In this document: positions 43,728-52,811 of the stretch, in pieces
Numbering within the stretch: position 1 is the stretch's first letter
Layout: each line of letters starts with the position of its first letter
From: Acinetobacter parvus DSM 16617 = CIP 108168
Lineage (GTDB): Bacteria > Pseudomonadota > Gammaproteobacteria > Pseudomonadales > Moraxellaceae
Direction of reading: 5' to 3'
NCBI RefSeq assembly: GCF_000368025.1
Contig: NZ_KB849212.1
Coordinates: forward strand, 1,274,610 to 1,333,944
Length of the DNA stretch: 59,335 nt
The notes under the pieces: generated by a model
What the model saw: only the letters and a program-made list of their open reading frames with translations
Told to the model about the DNA's origin: nothing
The model's database searches: none
Position numbers and translations under genes: made by a program

Positions 43728-43934
43728 TTATATAAATAGCTGATTTATCCTAGTTAATAGCTCTCCATGATGCTCAGTTGTTGGGGCAAAACCGTAAGGC
43801 GCCGCATAATCCAGCAACAGGAAAGGACTGATGCTTTGCCCTAGGCGATCATAGGAAAACAGGTTGTAGACTGGGAAGCCATCACCCACCCAATGCATGT
43901 ACTTATTTTCATAGATACCAATAATCTTTTTCAT
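43728..43934 (-). pseudogene. Pirin gene fragment (N-terminal 60 residues)
   Basis: The product reads MKKIIGIYENKYMHWVGDGF, then PVYNLFSYDRLGQSISPFLL, then LDYAAPYGFAPTTEHHGE before leaving the family sequence. HWVGDGFPV...SYDR...SPFLLLDYA is the typical N-terminus of bacterial pirins (cupin-fold proteins of about 230-290 aa). The metal-binding HPHRGFET segment and everything after it is gone. The ATG at 43934 keeps a good ggag ribosome site. An internal deletion removed about three quarters of the gene. Confidence 0.8.
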
Positions 43935-44114
43935 CTCTGTACTCCTATTCATTTAGAAGTTCTGGTTTTGGGTTTGATTTTACGCCTTGCAAGTTCAGGC
44001 TTATAGCTATGGAAATACAACACATGGTCCTATGTACAGAACAAGGTATGTTTGTGAGAACCGAAGTCAAATATGAATGAGACAATCTCCTGGAAAAGAA
44101 GAAGCTAATGAAAA

Positions 44115-44150
44115 TAAAAAAGGCATAAAATTTAATTTTATGCCTTTTCT
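44115..44150 (-). terminator. Terminator of ssb
   Basis: AAAAGGCATAAAA/TTTTATGCCTTTT, a long hairpin with A-runs and T-runs, 19 bp past the ssb stop. Confidence 0.85.
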
Positions 44151-44168
44151 TGAGGGTTCTACGATGAT

Positions 44169-44765
44169 CTAAAATGGTAAATCATCATCTAAATCCGCAG
44201 GGGCAGCCGCCGCAGGTTGTGGTGCTGCTTTTGGTGTATTAAAGCCATTGCCCGCCTGTGGGCTACCTGCATAGTTGCCCTGGTTTCCACCAGCAAAGCC
44301 ACCGCCTTGACCATAACCATTCTGGTTATTGTTAAAGCCCGTATCCTGGTAAACGCCACCCTGATTGTTATTGTTGTTAAATCGTGGCTGGTTGAAGTCA
44401 TTGCCACCCGCAACCCCCTGTTCACCTTGCTGACGTGAATCTAGCATCTGCATTTGGTCACCACGGATTTCGGTGCTGTAGCGCTCCTGACCATTCTGGT
44501 CCGTCCACTGGCGTGTGCGCAATGAACCTTCAATATAGACTTTTGAGCCTTTACGCAGGTATTGTTGTGCAATCTCACCCAAACGGTTGGGCAGCACAAT
44601 GCGGTGCCATTCCGTTTGTTCCTTACGCTCACCTGAATTCTTATCTACCCACGACTCACTGGTTGCAATCGAAAACTGGGTTAATGATCCACCATTTGGA
44701 AAGGTTTTAGTTTCTGGATCTTTACCTAAAGTACCGACTAAAATAACTTTATTCACACCACGCAT
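44169..44765 (-). CDS. ssb: Single-stranded DNA-binding protein
   Basis: This 198-aa SSB protects single-stranded DNA in replication and repair. The OB-fold (residues 1-110) starts MRGVNKVILVGTLGKDPETK and includes EWHRIVLPNRLGEIAQQYLR and SKVYIEGSLRTRQW. The linker (about 115-185) is rich in Gly, Asn and Gln, and the acidic tip DLDDDLPF is the conserved partner-binding end. It lies 51 bp downstream of the MFS transporter gene on the same strand; ATG 44765. Confidence 0.96.
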   Translation of the reverse strand: MRGVNKVILVGTLGKDPETKTFPNGGSLTQFSIATSESWVDKNSGERKEQTEWHRIVLPNRLGEIAQQYLRKGSKVYIEGSLRTRQWTDQNGQERYSTEIRGDQMQMLDSRQQGEQGVAGGNDFNQPRFNNNNNQGGVYQDTGFNNNQNGYGQGGGFAGGNQGNYAGSPQAGNGFNTPKAAPQPAAAAPADLDDDLPF

Positions 44766-44816
44766 TAGCTGTCTTCATCCTATGTATTTCTGTGTTTTAC
44801 TTTATAAGAGTTATGC

Positions 44817-46178
44817 TTAAATGGCTACCTCTTTGCCCAACAAGTGCGTTAAATCTTGTCGCCCAGCATCATCAATACACTGTTTATCGACCTTAATATA
44901 GGCAACCTGCTGTTCGGGCATCACCACCACTTCTTCAATACCACGAATTGCCAATAGTTTTGAAGTCCATTCATCTGTTTGTACCCCCTGAGGCAGGGGC
45001 AATACAATCGAGGATAAATATCTTGGCTGCGCCAGCCCAAAACTAATCAGCAGCCATAGTATAGCAATCCCCGCCAGCACACTCCACCCGAGCGCAGTAT
45101 TCTGTAACATCAAAAGCTGTCCACCCAGCGTACCGCCAAAGAATGCGCCCAGAAACTGGCTGCTGGCGTTTATCCCCATTGCGGTGGCCTTAGACTGGAT
45201 GGGTGCCGCCTTCGACAGCCATGAGGGCAACAGGGCTTCCATCACGTTGAACGCAATAAAGAAAATGCCCAGCCCAGCCAGCAGTACATATTTGGATTCA
45301 TAACCGAAGATCAGGATCAGCAAACCACCAATAATCCCCGCAATTGCAGACAGGAAAATGCCTCGCATCTTGCGGTATTTTTCCGCAATGATGATGCTTG
45401 GAAAGGCAAAAAACAGGCTAATCACCAATAGTGGCAAATAGACCAGACCATGTTTGGCAAGTGGAATCTGCGCATATTCAATCAACTGTGATGGCACATA
45501 GATAAACATGGCTGTTAACAACAGGTGCAGGGCAAAAACCGATACATGCAAACGGTTCAGGTCTCCCATCTGCATCACCTGCCTCAGTTGATTCAGATAG
45601 CCCTGCTGAAAGTTTCGATGATGTCGGGTCACTTTCGGAACCAATAACAACATCAGGATTGCCGCCAGTCCCATCAGCGTGGTGACAAAAAATAATCCTG
45701 AAATTCCCACAATGCTGGTCAACCACGGTCCCAGACTGAATGCCACTACAAAGGACAATCCAATGCTCATGCCCATCGCAGCCATTGCCTTGGTTCGCTG
45801 CTCCTCACGGGTGACATCCGCCAGCAATGCCATCACCACCGCTGACACCGCACCCGCGCCTGCGATGGCACGCCCAATAATCACCCCATAAATGGTGTCA
45901 GAGAAGCCAGCAATGGCCCCGCCCAATGCAAACAGCAACAGGCCCAAAACAACCAGGGATTTTCGGCTAAAGCGGTCGGCCAACAGGCTGAATGGAATCT
46001 GCAGGATTGCCTGGGTTAGGCCATACACCCCGACAGCCAAGCCAATCAGGGCTGGCGTTGCATATTGATAGGATTGTCCTGCCACTGAAAACACAGGAAT
46101 AATCATGAACAGGCCCAACATGCGTAAGGCAAAAATGCTACTTAGGGCAAAGGTTGAACGGCGTTCTAAAGCATTCAT
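44817..46178 (-). CDS. yajR: YajR-like MFS transporter with C-terminal YAM domain
   Basis: This 453-aa inner-membrane exporter of the major facilitator superfamily has twelve membrane segments. Motif A appears as LLADRFSRKSLVV in loop 2-3, and FALRMLGLFMIIPVFSVAG is the conserved TM1. The last 65 residues leave the membrane and read TSKLLAIRGIEEVVVMPEQQ and VAYIKVDKQ, matching the small ferredoxin-like YAM domain of YajR; the length equals that of E. coli YajR. The substrate is unknown. Confidence 0.88.
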   Translation of the reverse strand: MNALERRSTFALSSIFALRMLGLFMIIPVFSVAGQSYQYATPALIGLAVGVYGLTQAILQIPFSLLADRFSRKSLVVLGLLLFALGGAIAGFSDTIYGVIIGRAIAGAGAVSAVVMALLADVTREEQRTKAMAAMGMSIGLSFVVAFSLGPWLTSIVGISGLFFVTTLMGLAAILMLLLVPKVTRHHRNFQQGYLNQLRQVMQMGDLNRLHVSVFALHLLLTAMFIYVPSQLIEYAQIPLAKHGLVYLPLLVISLFFAFPSIIIAEKYRKMRGIFLSAIAGIIGGLLILIFGYESKYVLLAGLGIFFIAFNVMEALLPSWLSKAAPIQSKATAMGINASSQFLGAFFGGTLGGQLLMLQNTALGWSVLAGIAILWLLISFGLAQPRYLSSIVLPLPQGVQTDEWTSKLLAIRGIEEVVVMPEQQVAYIKVDKQCIDDAGRQDLTHLLGKEVAI

Positions 46179-46406
46179 TGTTGATAAGACACTGTAACTG
46201 ACTCAGCGAATTATAAGTCATTCGCCTACAAAGGTTGTAAGGAGATGATGAAAAAATCTGGCAGAAAATTCCACAGCGTTTTTGAATTTATCTGGTTCAA
46301 CTGAAAATAGGCTTAAATCTCCCAAGGGATTCAAAACAAATGCCCGTCAAGATTCTGCTATAGTTTGAAAATCATTGATGGAATAACACTCGCATAGGCT
46401 CAGTTC

Positions 46407-47081
46407 ATGACGTTTTCCCAAGAGGTTTGGCAACGTAATCTCGATTTATATCAAAAAATATTGGCACTACCTTTTAATCAGGAGCTTGCCGCTGGCACAC
46501 TAGACAGTAAGGCGTTTTGCCATTATGTCATTCAGGATGCACATTACTTACTGGCTTATGGCCGCGCACTGGCTGTTGCGGCAGCAAAGGCCTTTGACGC
46601 AGATGACGTGATCCAGTTTTCCGAGGCCGCCAAAATTGCGATTATTGTGGAGCGCAGCCTACATAAGGATTTCATGCAGGCATTTGGCATCACTAAAACT
46701 GAGTTTGAAAGCACGCCTTTAACCCTTGCCTGTCATCATTACACATCGTTCCTGACTGCAACGGCCTGGTCGGAAAGCTACCCTGTGGTTTTAGCCGCCC
46801 TGTTACCTTGTTTCTGGATTTATGCAGAGGTTGGCCACGATATTGTCAGCCAGTCTGTGGAAAATAATCCCTATCAGGCATGGGTGGATACCTATTCAGG
46901 TGAAGAGTTTCATGCAGCCGTACGCAATGTGATTGCAACCGTTGATAAAGTGGCCGCACGCTGTGATGCGGATACTTTGGCAAAAATGCATGCAGCCTAT
47001 AGCATGGGTGCAAAACTGGAATGGCTCTTCTGGGACAGTGCTTATCAGCAAAGAGAGTGGTTGGGGTTGGACCACGCCTAA
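46407..47081 (+). CDS. tenA: TenA-family thiaminase II/aminopyrimidine aminohydrolase
   Basis: This 224-aa all-helical cytoplasmic enzyme hydrolyses degraded thiamine precursors (aminomethylpyrimidine to HMP) in thiamine salvage. Family marks are FCHYVIQDAHYLLAYGRAL near the N-terminus, the conserved Cys in LLPCFWIYAEVG (about 140) and the Glu near the end in GAKLEWLFWDSAY. I see no thiamine riboswitch in its 228-bp leader. It has no thiamine genes beside it. Confidence 0.92.
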   Translation: MTFSQEVWQRNLDLYQKILALPFNQELAAGTLDSKAFCHYVIQDAHYLLAYGRALAVAAAKAFDADDVIQFSEAAKIAIIVERSLHKDFMQAFGITKTEFESTPLTLACHHYTSFLTATAWSESYPVVLAALLPCFWIYAEVGHDIVSQSVENNPYQAWVDTYSGEEFHAAVRNVIATVDKVAARCDADTLAKMHAAYSMGAKLEWLFWDSAYQQREWLGLDHA

Positions 47082-47099
47082 AACAATTGATATAGACGT

Positions 47100-47123
47100 A
47101 AAAAAAGCCCCTATTCGGGGCTT
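47100..47123 (-). terminator. Terminator between tenA and the DUF1304 gene
   Basis: AAGCCCC/GGGGCTT around TATTC, with the T-run on the minus strand. It would stop the DUF1304 transcript and may slow tenA readthrough. Confidence 0.7.
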
Positions 47124-47226
47124 AGTCGTATATCGTATTGTCCGATATACTGTATGAGGCTCATCTCAAACTGAATGCATTAAAGCATAAATAAAGTTGA
47201 ATAAATACTTTTATTGTTGAGCCTTA

Positions 47227-47580
47227 TCAAAAAAGATTGACAACAATTAAGGTGATCAATGCAGGTACAGCCTGAATATAAATAATCTTTTTACTGGCGG
47301 TCAGCCCGCCATAAATGCCTGCAACCAGCACACAGCCTAAAAAGAAGTTGGCGATTGCAACTGCACAAGCTGTGGGTGCCAGTAATGACCAGAACAAACC
47401 TGCTGCCAGAAAGCCATTATACAGGCCCTGATTTTGTGCCAGAACCTTGGTCAGTTGAGCTTTCTCTAATGTATTGCCGAAAGCCTTTAAACCGTAGGGT
47501 TTATCCCATAAAAACATTTCCAGCACTAAAATATAAACATGCAATATAGCAATCAACGCAATTAAAATTGTTCCCAACAT
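47227..47580 (-). CDS. DUF1304 membrane protein
   Basis: This 117-aa protein has four hydrophobic segments. It begins MLGTILIALIAILHVYILVL and contains EMFLWDKPYGLKAFG and AQNQGLYNGFLAAGLFWSLL, the conserved pattern of DUF1304 (YqjF-like small membrane proteins). The function is unknown. It is on the same strand as the DUF2939 gene, 54 bp downstream. Confidence 0.9.
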   Translation of the reverse strand: MLGTILIALIAILHVYILVLEMFLWDKPYGLKAFGNTLEKAQLTKVLAQNQGLYNGFLAAGLFWSLLAPTACAVAIANFFLGCVLVAGIYGGLTASKKIIYIQAVPALITLIVVNLF

Positions 47581-47634
47581 TTTATTTGTTCCTTGTTCTA
47601 CCGCTTATACAATGGATTTAAATGCAGCACTGAT

Positions 47635-48207
47635 CTATTTCAATTGCTCAATCGGCAATACGATTTGTGTGACTTTCCAGCTTAAGCCTTGTCGCTGCAT
47701 TGTGACTGTAACAGGAGGTTTTGGATACGGATATTGAATCTGGACCACAAAACGATTAAATGCCTGATATTTACCTCGATAAGACAGCTTTTCCTTTGCT
47801 TGCGCTCCTGCCTGTGTTTGCTGTTGTTCGGATTGTTCAGGCTGGGTTTGAAATGGCAAACTTTCTTTTAGCTTTTTTCCCTGTAAAAGCATGGCAACTC
47901 CTTGCGGACTGACCATCACATCCACCATTTTATCCACCATCGAAGACGCCAGTAAGGCACCGAAAGCGGCAAAGCCACCCTCCGATGCCTGTGCATGTTC
48001 TGGAAATTTCTTTACGAGTTCGGTATTCAACTGATCCTTGATTCCCTGTCGAACACTGGGAAAATCAACATAGGCTGCCAGTGCTGCACTGTCTTCATTC
48101 TTCAATGCCTGACGGATTTGGTAAATTGCCAGATAGGGAGATGTATATACAAAAGCGAAAATCAGTAGAACAATCGCAATAATAGAAACTTGCAGTTTTT
48201 TTGACAT
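47635..48207 (-). CDS. DUF2939 family protein
   Basis: This 190-aa protein with one N-terminal membrane segment (about 6-25) is probably anchored in the inner membrane facing the periplasm. SPYLAIYQIRQALKNEDSAA and LAAYVDFPSVRQGIKDQL form the typical DUF2939 start. A Gln-rich linker (QPEQSEQQQTQAGAQAK) leads to a beta-rich end (YQAFNRFVVQIQYPYPKPPV). The function is unknown. Confidence 0.88.
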   Translation of the reverse strand: MSKKLQVSIIAIVLLIFAFVYTSPYLAIYQIRQALKNEDSAALAAYVDFPSVRQGIKDQLNTELVKKFPEHAQASEGGFAAFGALLASSMVDKMVDVMVSPQGVAMLLQGKKLKESLPFQTQPEQSEQQQTQAGAQAKEKLSYRGKYQAFNRFVVQIQYPYPKPPVTVTMQRQGLSWKVTQIVLPIEQLK

Positions 48208-48418
48208 GATGCCCTCAATTTTTGGAATTTATTTTTGAATAAATGGTCTGTAAATCTCAGCGATAAGCCTTTGGGCCAGATAAGAATTTCATGTTAAAAA
48301 CATATTTGAAATCATTAATCCGACACAATCTGACGTTTAAAATCGTTTTGTTACAGCTTGAACAGTTTTAAATCGCTATTATATACACGTTTTATTCGCA
48401 CAATTTCGAGATGTATTT

Positions 48419-51253
48419 ATGAGTCAAAGTCATATCCGTATTCGAGGCGCACGTACCCATAACTTAAAGAATGTGTCACTCGATATACCACGGGACAAAT
48501 TTGTGGTGATTACGGGACTTTCTGGCTCAGGTAAATCATCACTGGCGTTCGATACCCTGTATGCCGAAGGTCAGCGCCGCTATGTTGAGTCGCTTTCAGC
48601 CTACGCACGCCAGTTCCTGTCACAAATGGAAAAACCTGAGGTCGATTCAATTGAGGGCTTGTCTCCTGCGATTGCGATTGAGCAAAAGTCGACCAGCCAC
48701 AACCCACGTTCAACGGTGGGAACCATTACCGAAATCTATGACTATCTGCGCTTGCTGTATGCACGTGTCGGTACGCCATACTGTCCTGAACATGACCTGC
48801 CAATGGTGGCGCAGACCATTTCCGAAATGGTTGATGCAGTCAAGGCACTGCCCGAAAGCACGGCACTGATGCTGCTTGCACCTGTGGTACGTGAGCGTAA
48901 GGGTGAATATAGCCAGCTATTTGAACAGTTACAGGGACAAGGCTTTGTTCGTGCCCGTGTTGATGGTGAAATCATTGATATTGATAGCCCGCCTGAACTG
49001 GACAAAAAGAAAAAACATACCATTGAAGTGGTGGTGGACCGCTTTAAGGTACGGGATGACCTTGGCAATCGTATTGCAGAATCCTTTGAAACTGCTCTAC
49101 GTTTAGGCGGTGATATTGCGGTTTTATCGTGGATGAATGGCGAACATCCTGAACGGGTTTTCTCTGCAAAGCACTCCTGTCCTGAGTGTGACCGTGCGGT
49201 GGCTGAACTTGAACCACGTTTGTTCTCATTCAACAATCCATTTGGTGCCTGCCCTGTCTGTGATGGTTTAGGGACGCGTAGTCATTTCAGTGCAGAAAAG
49301 CTGATTCCAAACACTGAGCTTTCCATCAGTCAGGGTGCAATTCGTGGTTGGGACAGACAACGTCCTTATTACTACACCATGCTGCAAAAAGTCGCTGATC
49401 ACTTTGGCATTAGTCTGGATGAGCAGTGGAATAAGCTGGATAAGGACACCCAGAAAAAATTCCTGCAAGGCACAGGCAAAGAGAAAATCGACCTGAGTTA
49501 TATTGATGAACGTGGTCGTAAGCACAACCGTGTGCAACCGTTTGAAGGAATCCTGCCACATCTGGAACGTCGTTACCGTGAAACCGAGTCAAACTACGTT
49601 CGTGATGATCTGGCGCAATATCTTTCCAATGCCGCCTGTGATGCCTGTGGTGGTTCACGTCTGAATGAAATCTCACGTCATGTTCGGGTCAAGGATAAAA
49701 CCATTGCACAAATCACCAAGATGTCAATTGGCGATGCAGAAAACTACTATCAGGACCTGAATCTTGAGGGTGCCAAAGGTGAAATCGCCGATAAAATCTT
49801 TAAGGAGATTCGTGAGCGTTTACACTTTCTGGTTAGTGTTGGCCTGAATTATTTGAGTTTGGCGCGTTCCGCCGAAACCCTGTCAGGTGGTGAGGCGCAG
49901 CGTATTCGTCTCGCCTCACAGATTGGTGCGGGTTTAATGGGCGTGATGTATGTGCTTGATGAACCGTCCATTGGTTTGCATCAACGTGATAATGATCGCC
50001 TGTTACAAACCCTGATTCGCCTGCGTGATCTGGGCAATACCGTACTGGTGGTCGAGCATGATGAAGATGCGATCCGTGCAGCTGACCATATCATTGATAT
50101 TGGCCCAGGTGCGGGGATTCATGGTGGTGCCATCATTGCCGAAGGAACGTATGAGGAACTGGCCAACCATGCCGACTCCCTCACAGGTCAGTATTTATCA
50201 GGCAAATTAAAAATTGAAGTGCCAAAACAACGTACCCCATCGCCACGCCCAAATGAGGTGATCAAGCTGTCTGGCGCTAGTGGCCATAACCTGCAAAATG
50301 TCGATCTGACCATTCCATTAGGTATTATGACCTGTGTAACAGGCGTTTCTGGTTCTGGTAAATCAACGCTGATTAACCGTACCCTGTTGCCTTTGGCTGC
50401 CACGCAACTGAATGGCGCAACCACACTCACTGCGGAAAAATTTGATTCGATTGATGGCTTGCAGCATCTGGATAAAGTGGTTGATATTGATCAAAGCCCG
50501 ATTGGGCGTACCCCACGTTCCAACCCAGCCACCTATACAGGTTTATTCACCCCGATTCGTGAATTGTTTGCGCAAACCCCTGAAGCCAAGGCACGGGGCT
50601 ATAGCGCAGGCCGTTTCTCATTTAACGTGAAAGGCGGACGTTGTGAAGCCTGTGAAGGCGATGGCATGATCAAGGTGGCGATGCACTTCCTGCCTGATAT
50701 GTATGTGCCTTGTGATGCCTGTCATGGCAAGCGTTATAACCGCGAAACACTGGAAGTGGGTTATAAAGGCAAAAACATTTCCGATGTTTTGGAAATGACA
50801 GTCGAGGATGCGGCAGAGTTCTTTAGCGCGATTCCCGTGATTCATCGTCGTCTGGAAACATTGATGCAGGTGGGCTTAGGCTATATTCGTTTGGGTCAGG
50901 CAGCAACCACACTTTCAGGCGGTGAAGCACAAAGGGTAAAACTGGCGCGTGAACTGGCAAAACGTGATACAGGTAAAACCCTGTATATTCTGGATGAACC
51001 GACCACTGGCCTGCATTTCCATGATATTGCCAAGTTGCTGGATATCCTGCATGAGCTTCGCAACAAGGGCAATACCATTGTGGTGATTGAACATAATCTG
51101 GATGTGATCAAGACGGCTGACTGGGTGATTGATTTAGGGCCTGAAGGTGGTTCTGGTGGTGGTCAGATCATTGCCGAAGGTACACCTGAGCAAGTCGCTG
51201 AGGTTGAGATTTCACATACGGGGCATTTCTTAAAGCCGATGTTATTGATATAG
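48419..51253 (+). CDS. uvrA: Excinuclease ABC subunit UvrA
   Basis: This 944-aa damage-recognition ATPase works in nucleotide excision repair. There are two ABC modules with Walker A GLSGSGKSSLAF (about 31) and GVSGSGKSTLIN (about 640), signatures LSGGEAQRIRLAS and LSGGEAQRVKLAR, and Walker B VLDEPSIGLH and ILDEPTTGLH. Zinc modules are CPECDRAV...CPVC and CEACEGDG...CDAC. ATG 48419 is the usual start (MSQSHIRIRGARTHNLKNV). The two-gene AT-rich module follows 29 bp after the stop. Confidence 0.97.
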   Translation: MSQSHIRIRGARTHNLKNVSLDIPRDKFVVITGLSGSGKSSLAFDTLYAEGQRRYVESLSAYARQFLSQMEKPEVDSIEGLSPAIAIEQKSTSHNPRSTVGTITEIYDYLRLLYARVGTPYCPEHDLPMVAQTISEMVDAVKALPESTALMLLAPVVRERKGEYSQLFEQLQGQGFVRARVDGEIIDIDSPPELDKKKKHTIEVVVDRFKVRDDLGNRIAESFETALRLGGDIAVLSWMNGEHPERVFSAKHSCPECDRAVAELEPRLFSFNNPFGACPVCDGLGTRSHFSAEKLIPNTELSISQGAIRGWDRQRPYYYTMLQKVADHFGISLDEQWNKLDKDTQKKFLQGTGKEKIDLSYIDERGRKHNRVQPFEGILPHLERRYRETESNYVRDDLAQYLSNAACDACGGSRLNEISRHVRVKDKTIAQITKMSIGDAENYYQDLNLEGAKGEIADKIFKEIRERLHFLVSVGLNYLSLARSAETLSGGEAQRIRLASQIGAGLMGVMYVLDEPSIGLHQRDNDRLLQTLIRLRDLGNTVLVVEHDEDAIRAADHIIDIGPGAGIHGGAIIAEGTYEELANHADSLTGQYLSGKLKIEVPKQRTPSPRPNEVIKLSGASGHNLQNVDLTIPLGIMTCVTGVSGSGKSTLINRTLLPLAATQLNGATTLTAEKFDSIDGLQHLDKVVDIDQSPIGRTPRSNPATYTGLFTPIRELFAQTPEAKARGYSAGRFSFNVKGGRCEACEGDGMIKVAMHFLPDMYVPCDACHGKRYNRETLEVGYKGKNISDVLEMTVEDAAEFFSAIPVIHRRLETLMQVGLGYIRLGQAATTLSGGEAQRVKLARELAKRDTGKTLYILDEPTTGLHFHDIAKLLDILHELRNKGNTIVVIEHNLDVIKTADWVIDLGPEGGSGGGQIIAEGTPEQVAEVEISHTGHFLKPMLLI

Positions 51254-51282
51254 TAAGAACATCTTTTAAATATAGATTTAAC

Positions 51283-52200
51283 ATGGAAGAAATTTTTTTA
51301 AAAAAGTATCACCATCGAACATTCATAGTTATGGTGATACTTTGTCTTTGTACATATACTTTGTTTCGTTTCTTTTTATTACCATTCATAGATGAAAATG
51401 AAAAAATAACTTTAGCTAAATTTATAGGAATTCTATTAGACACTTTAATAGCTTCTTTTCTTATTACTATCATTATTAGTTATTTCATCTGGTTTATCAC
51501 ACCTAAAAAACATCTTAAGTCAACCATATCTGTGATTGAGCCTAAAGAGATAAATCAACTACTTAAACAAAATACATTTTCAACCAAAAAATGGATTTAT
51601 AAAGGTACATGTGGGCGCTTTACTAGAGCAATGACATTACCAATATTGGCTAAATATGCTCGAGAAGATAGTTTAGGACGTACAATTGATATATACCTTC
51701 TCAATCCATTAAATGAAAGACTTTGTAAAGATTATGCTATCTACCGTAGTGGCTTAAAATCTGGCTCAAAACAACAGTGGACACAAAAAATTGTTCAAGA
51801 AGAAATCCTAGCGTCTACTATTAGTGCTCTCAAATATTCCAAATGTGAGCCACTATTAGATGTTAGATTGTTTTATCTTGATACTTTTTCATCTTTTAGG
51901 TTTGATATTTCAGATGAAGTAGCTGTTGTTACTAAAGAAGACCCTATGGCGAGTGCGTTATCTGCATCGAAAGGGTCTTATTTTTATGATTCATATCTAG
52001 AAGATATTCGAGTTATTTCAAAACATAGCCAAAAAATTGATTTATCTAATGAAACAAATATAGAATTAGATCAGAATCTTAGAAAATGTTGTATCGAGTT
52101 ATTAATCAAAAATTATTTTAACTTTGATACACAAAAATTAGCTATAGATTATAATTCTATAGCATGTAAAGTTAATTCTCCTTCAGATCCATATTCATGA
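51283..52200 (+). CDS. Unknown two-TM protein with a possible PLD-like/sensor domain (module gene A)
   Basis: The protein has 305 aa. Two membrane segments lie at about 13-35 and 44-72; the rest (about 75-305) is soluble, probably cytoplasmic. Recognisable patches are WIYKGTCGRFTRAMTLP (104-120), IDIYLLNP (135-142), DVRLFYLD (193-200) and FRFDISDEVAVVTKEDP (205-221). This order of strand patches resembles inactive phospholipase-D-like domains near bacterial conflict systems, but no HKD motif is present, so that is a weak inference. Base composition is clearly more AT-rich than uvrA, and codon use leans to A/T endings, which suggests transfer. The start lacks a good ribosome site; its stop overlaps the next gene (ATGA). 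Confidence 0.7.
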   Translation: MEEIFLKKYHHRTFIVMVILCLCTYTLFRFFLLPFIDENEKITLAKFIGILLDTLIASFLITIIISYFIWFITPKKHLKSTISVIEPKEINQLLKQNTFSTKKWIYKGTCGRFTRAMTLPILAKYAREDSLGRTIDIYLLNPLNERLCKDYAIYRSGLKSGSKQQWTQKIVQEEILASTISALKYSKCEPLLDVRLFYLDTFSSFRFDISDEVAVVTKEDPMASALSASKGSYFYDSYLEDIRVISKHSQKIDLSNETNIELDQNLRKCCIELLIKNYFNFDTQKLAIDYNSIACKVNSPSDPYS

Positions 52201-52808
52201 ATTTCAAAATAAATCACAAAACAGATATTGATGCAGAGCAACTTTTTCAGTTTATTTTAGATAATAGACTAAAAATTACGACACATCCTTTGGGATTTTA
52301 CTGCTGTAGAATTTCTACAGGAGCTAGTAGCGATATAAGATTACATTTTTGGGATAAAAATCTTTTATCTCAGGAGTCTTTCACAATTCACACTCATCTT
52401 TTCGATCTTGAAAGTTATATTTTATACGGATCATTAAAAAATACTATTTTCGAATATTCCAAGGAAAATAAAGGTCTCCGATGCTCCGTGTATCAAACAA
52501 GCTATAATGGCAATCAATCAATTATTAAAGATCAAGAAACTCTTAGTTTTCTTTTTATAGATAGTGAGACAATTTATAATGCAGGTGATACTTATTCTTT
52601 AAAATCACACCAAGCACATAAAAGTGAATTAATTTCACCTTACGCTATTTCATTGATGACTACACTAAAGCATCAAGCACACATAGCTTATGTTTTCGGC
52701 ACATCAGAACTTCAAGACGAAAAGTATATCGAGTATCATCGCCGTGAATTAAATCAAGTCGAATGTTATGATTTAATTACAAAATTTAGAAAAATAATCA
52801 ATCGATAA
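52197..52808 (+). CDS. Unknown cupin-like protein (module gene B)
   Basis: This 203-aa cytoplasmic protein overlaps gene A by 4 bp and is surely co-translated with it. The centre holds a cupin-like motif 1: His65-x-His67-x4-Glu72 followed by Gly78 (IHTHLFDLESYILYGSL). A second His pair, His138 and His141 (YNAGDTYSLKSHQAHKSE), follows 60 residues later as in the second cupin motif. A small-molecule oxygenase or metal-bound sensor fold is therefore possible. The AT-rich composition matches gene A. No named family is recognised. Confidence 0.7.
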   Translation: MNFKINHKTDIDAEQLFQFILDNRLKITTHPLGFYCCRISTGASSDIRLHFWDKNLLSQESFTIHTHLFDLESYILYGSLKNTIFEYSKENKGLRCSVYQTSYNGNQSIIKDQETLSFLFIDSETIYNAGDTYSLKSHQAHKSELISPYAISLMTTLKHQAHIAYVFGTSELQDEKYIEYHRRELNQVECYDLITKFRKIINR

Positions 52809-52811
52809 TAA

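Noticed and set aside
46179..46406. Possible thiamine riboswitch ahead of tenA
   Set aside because: I looked for the conserved thi-box core (CTGAGA and the ACCTGATC-type segment) and found neither.
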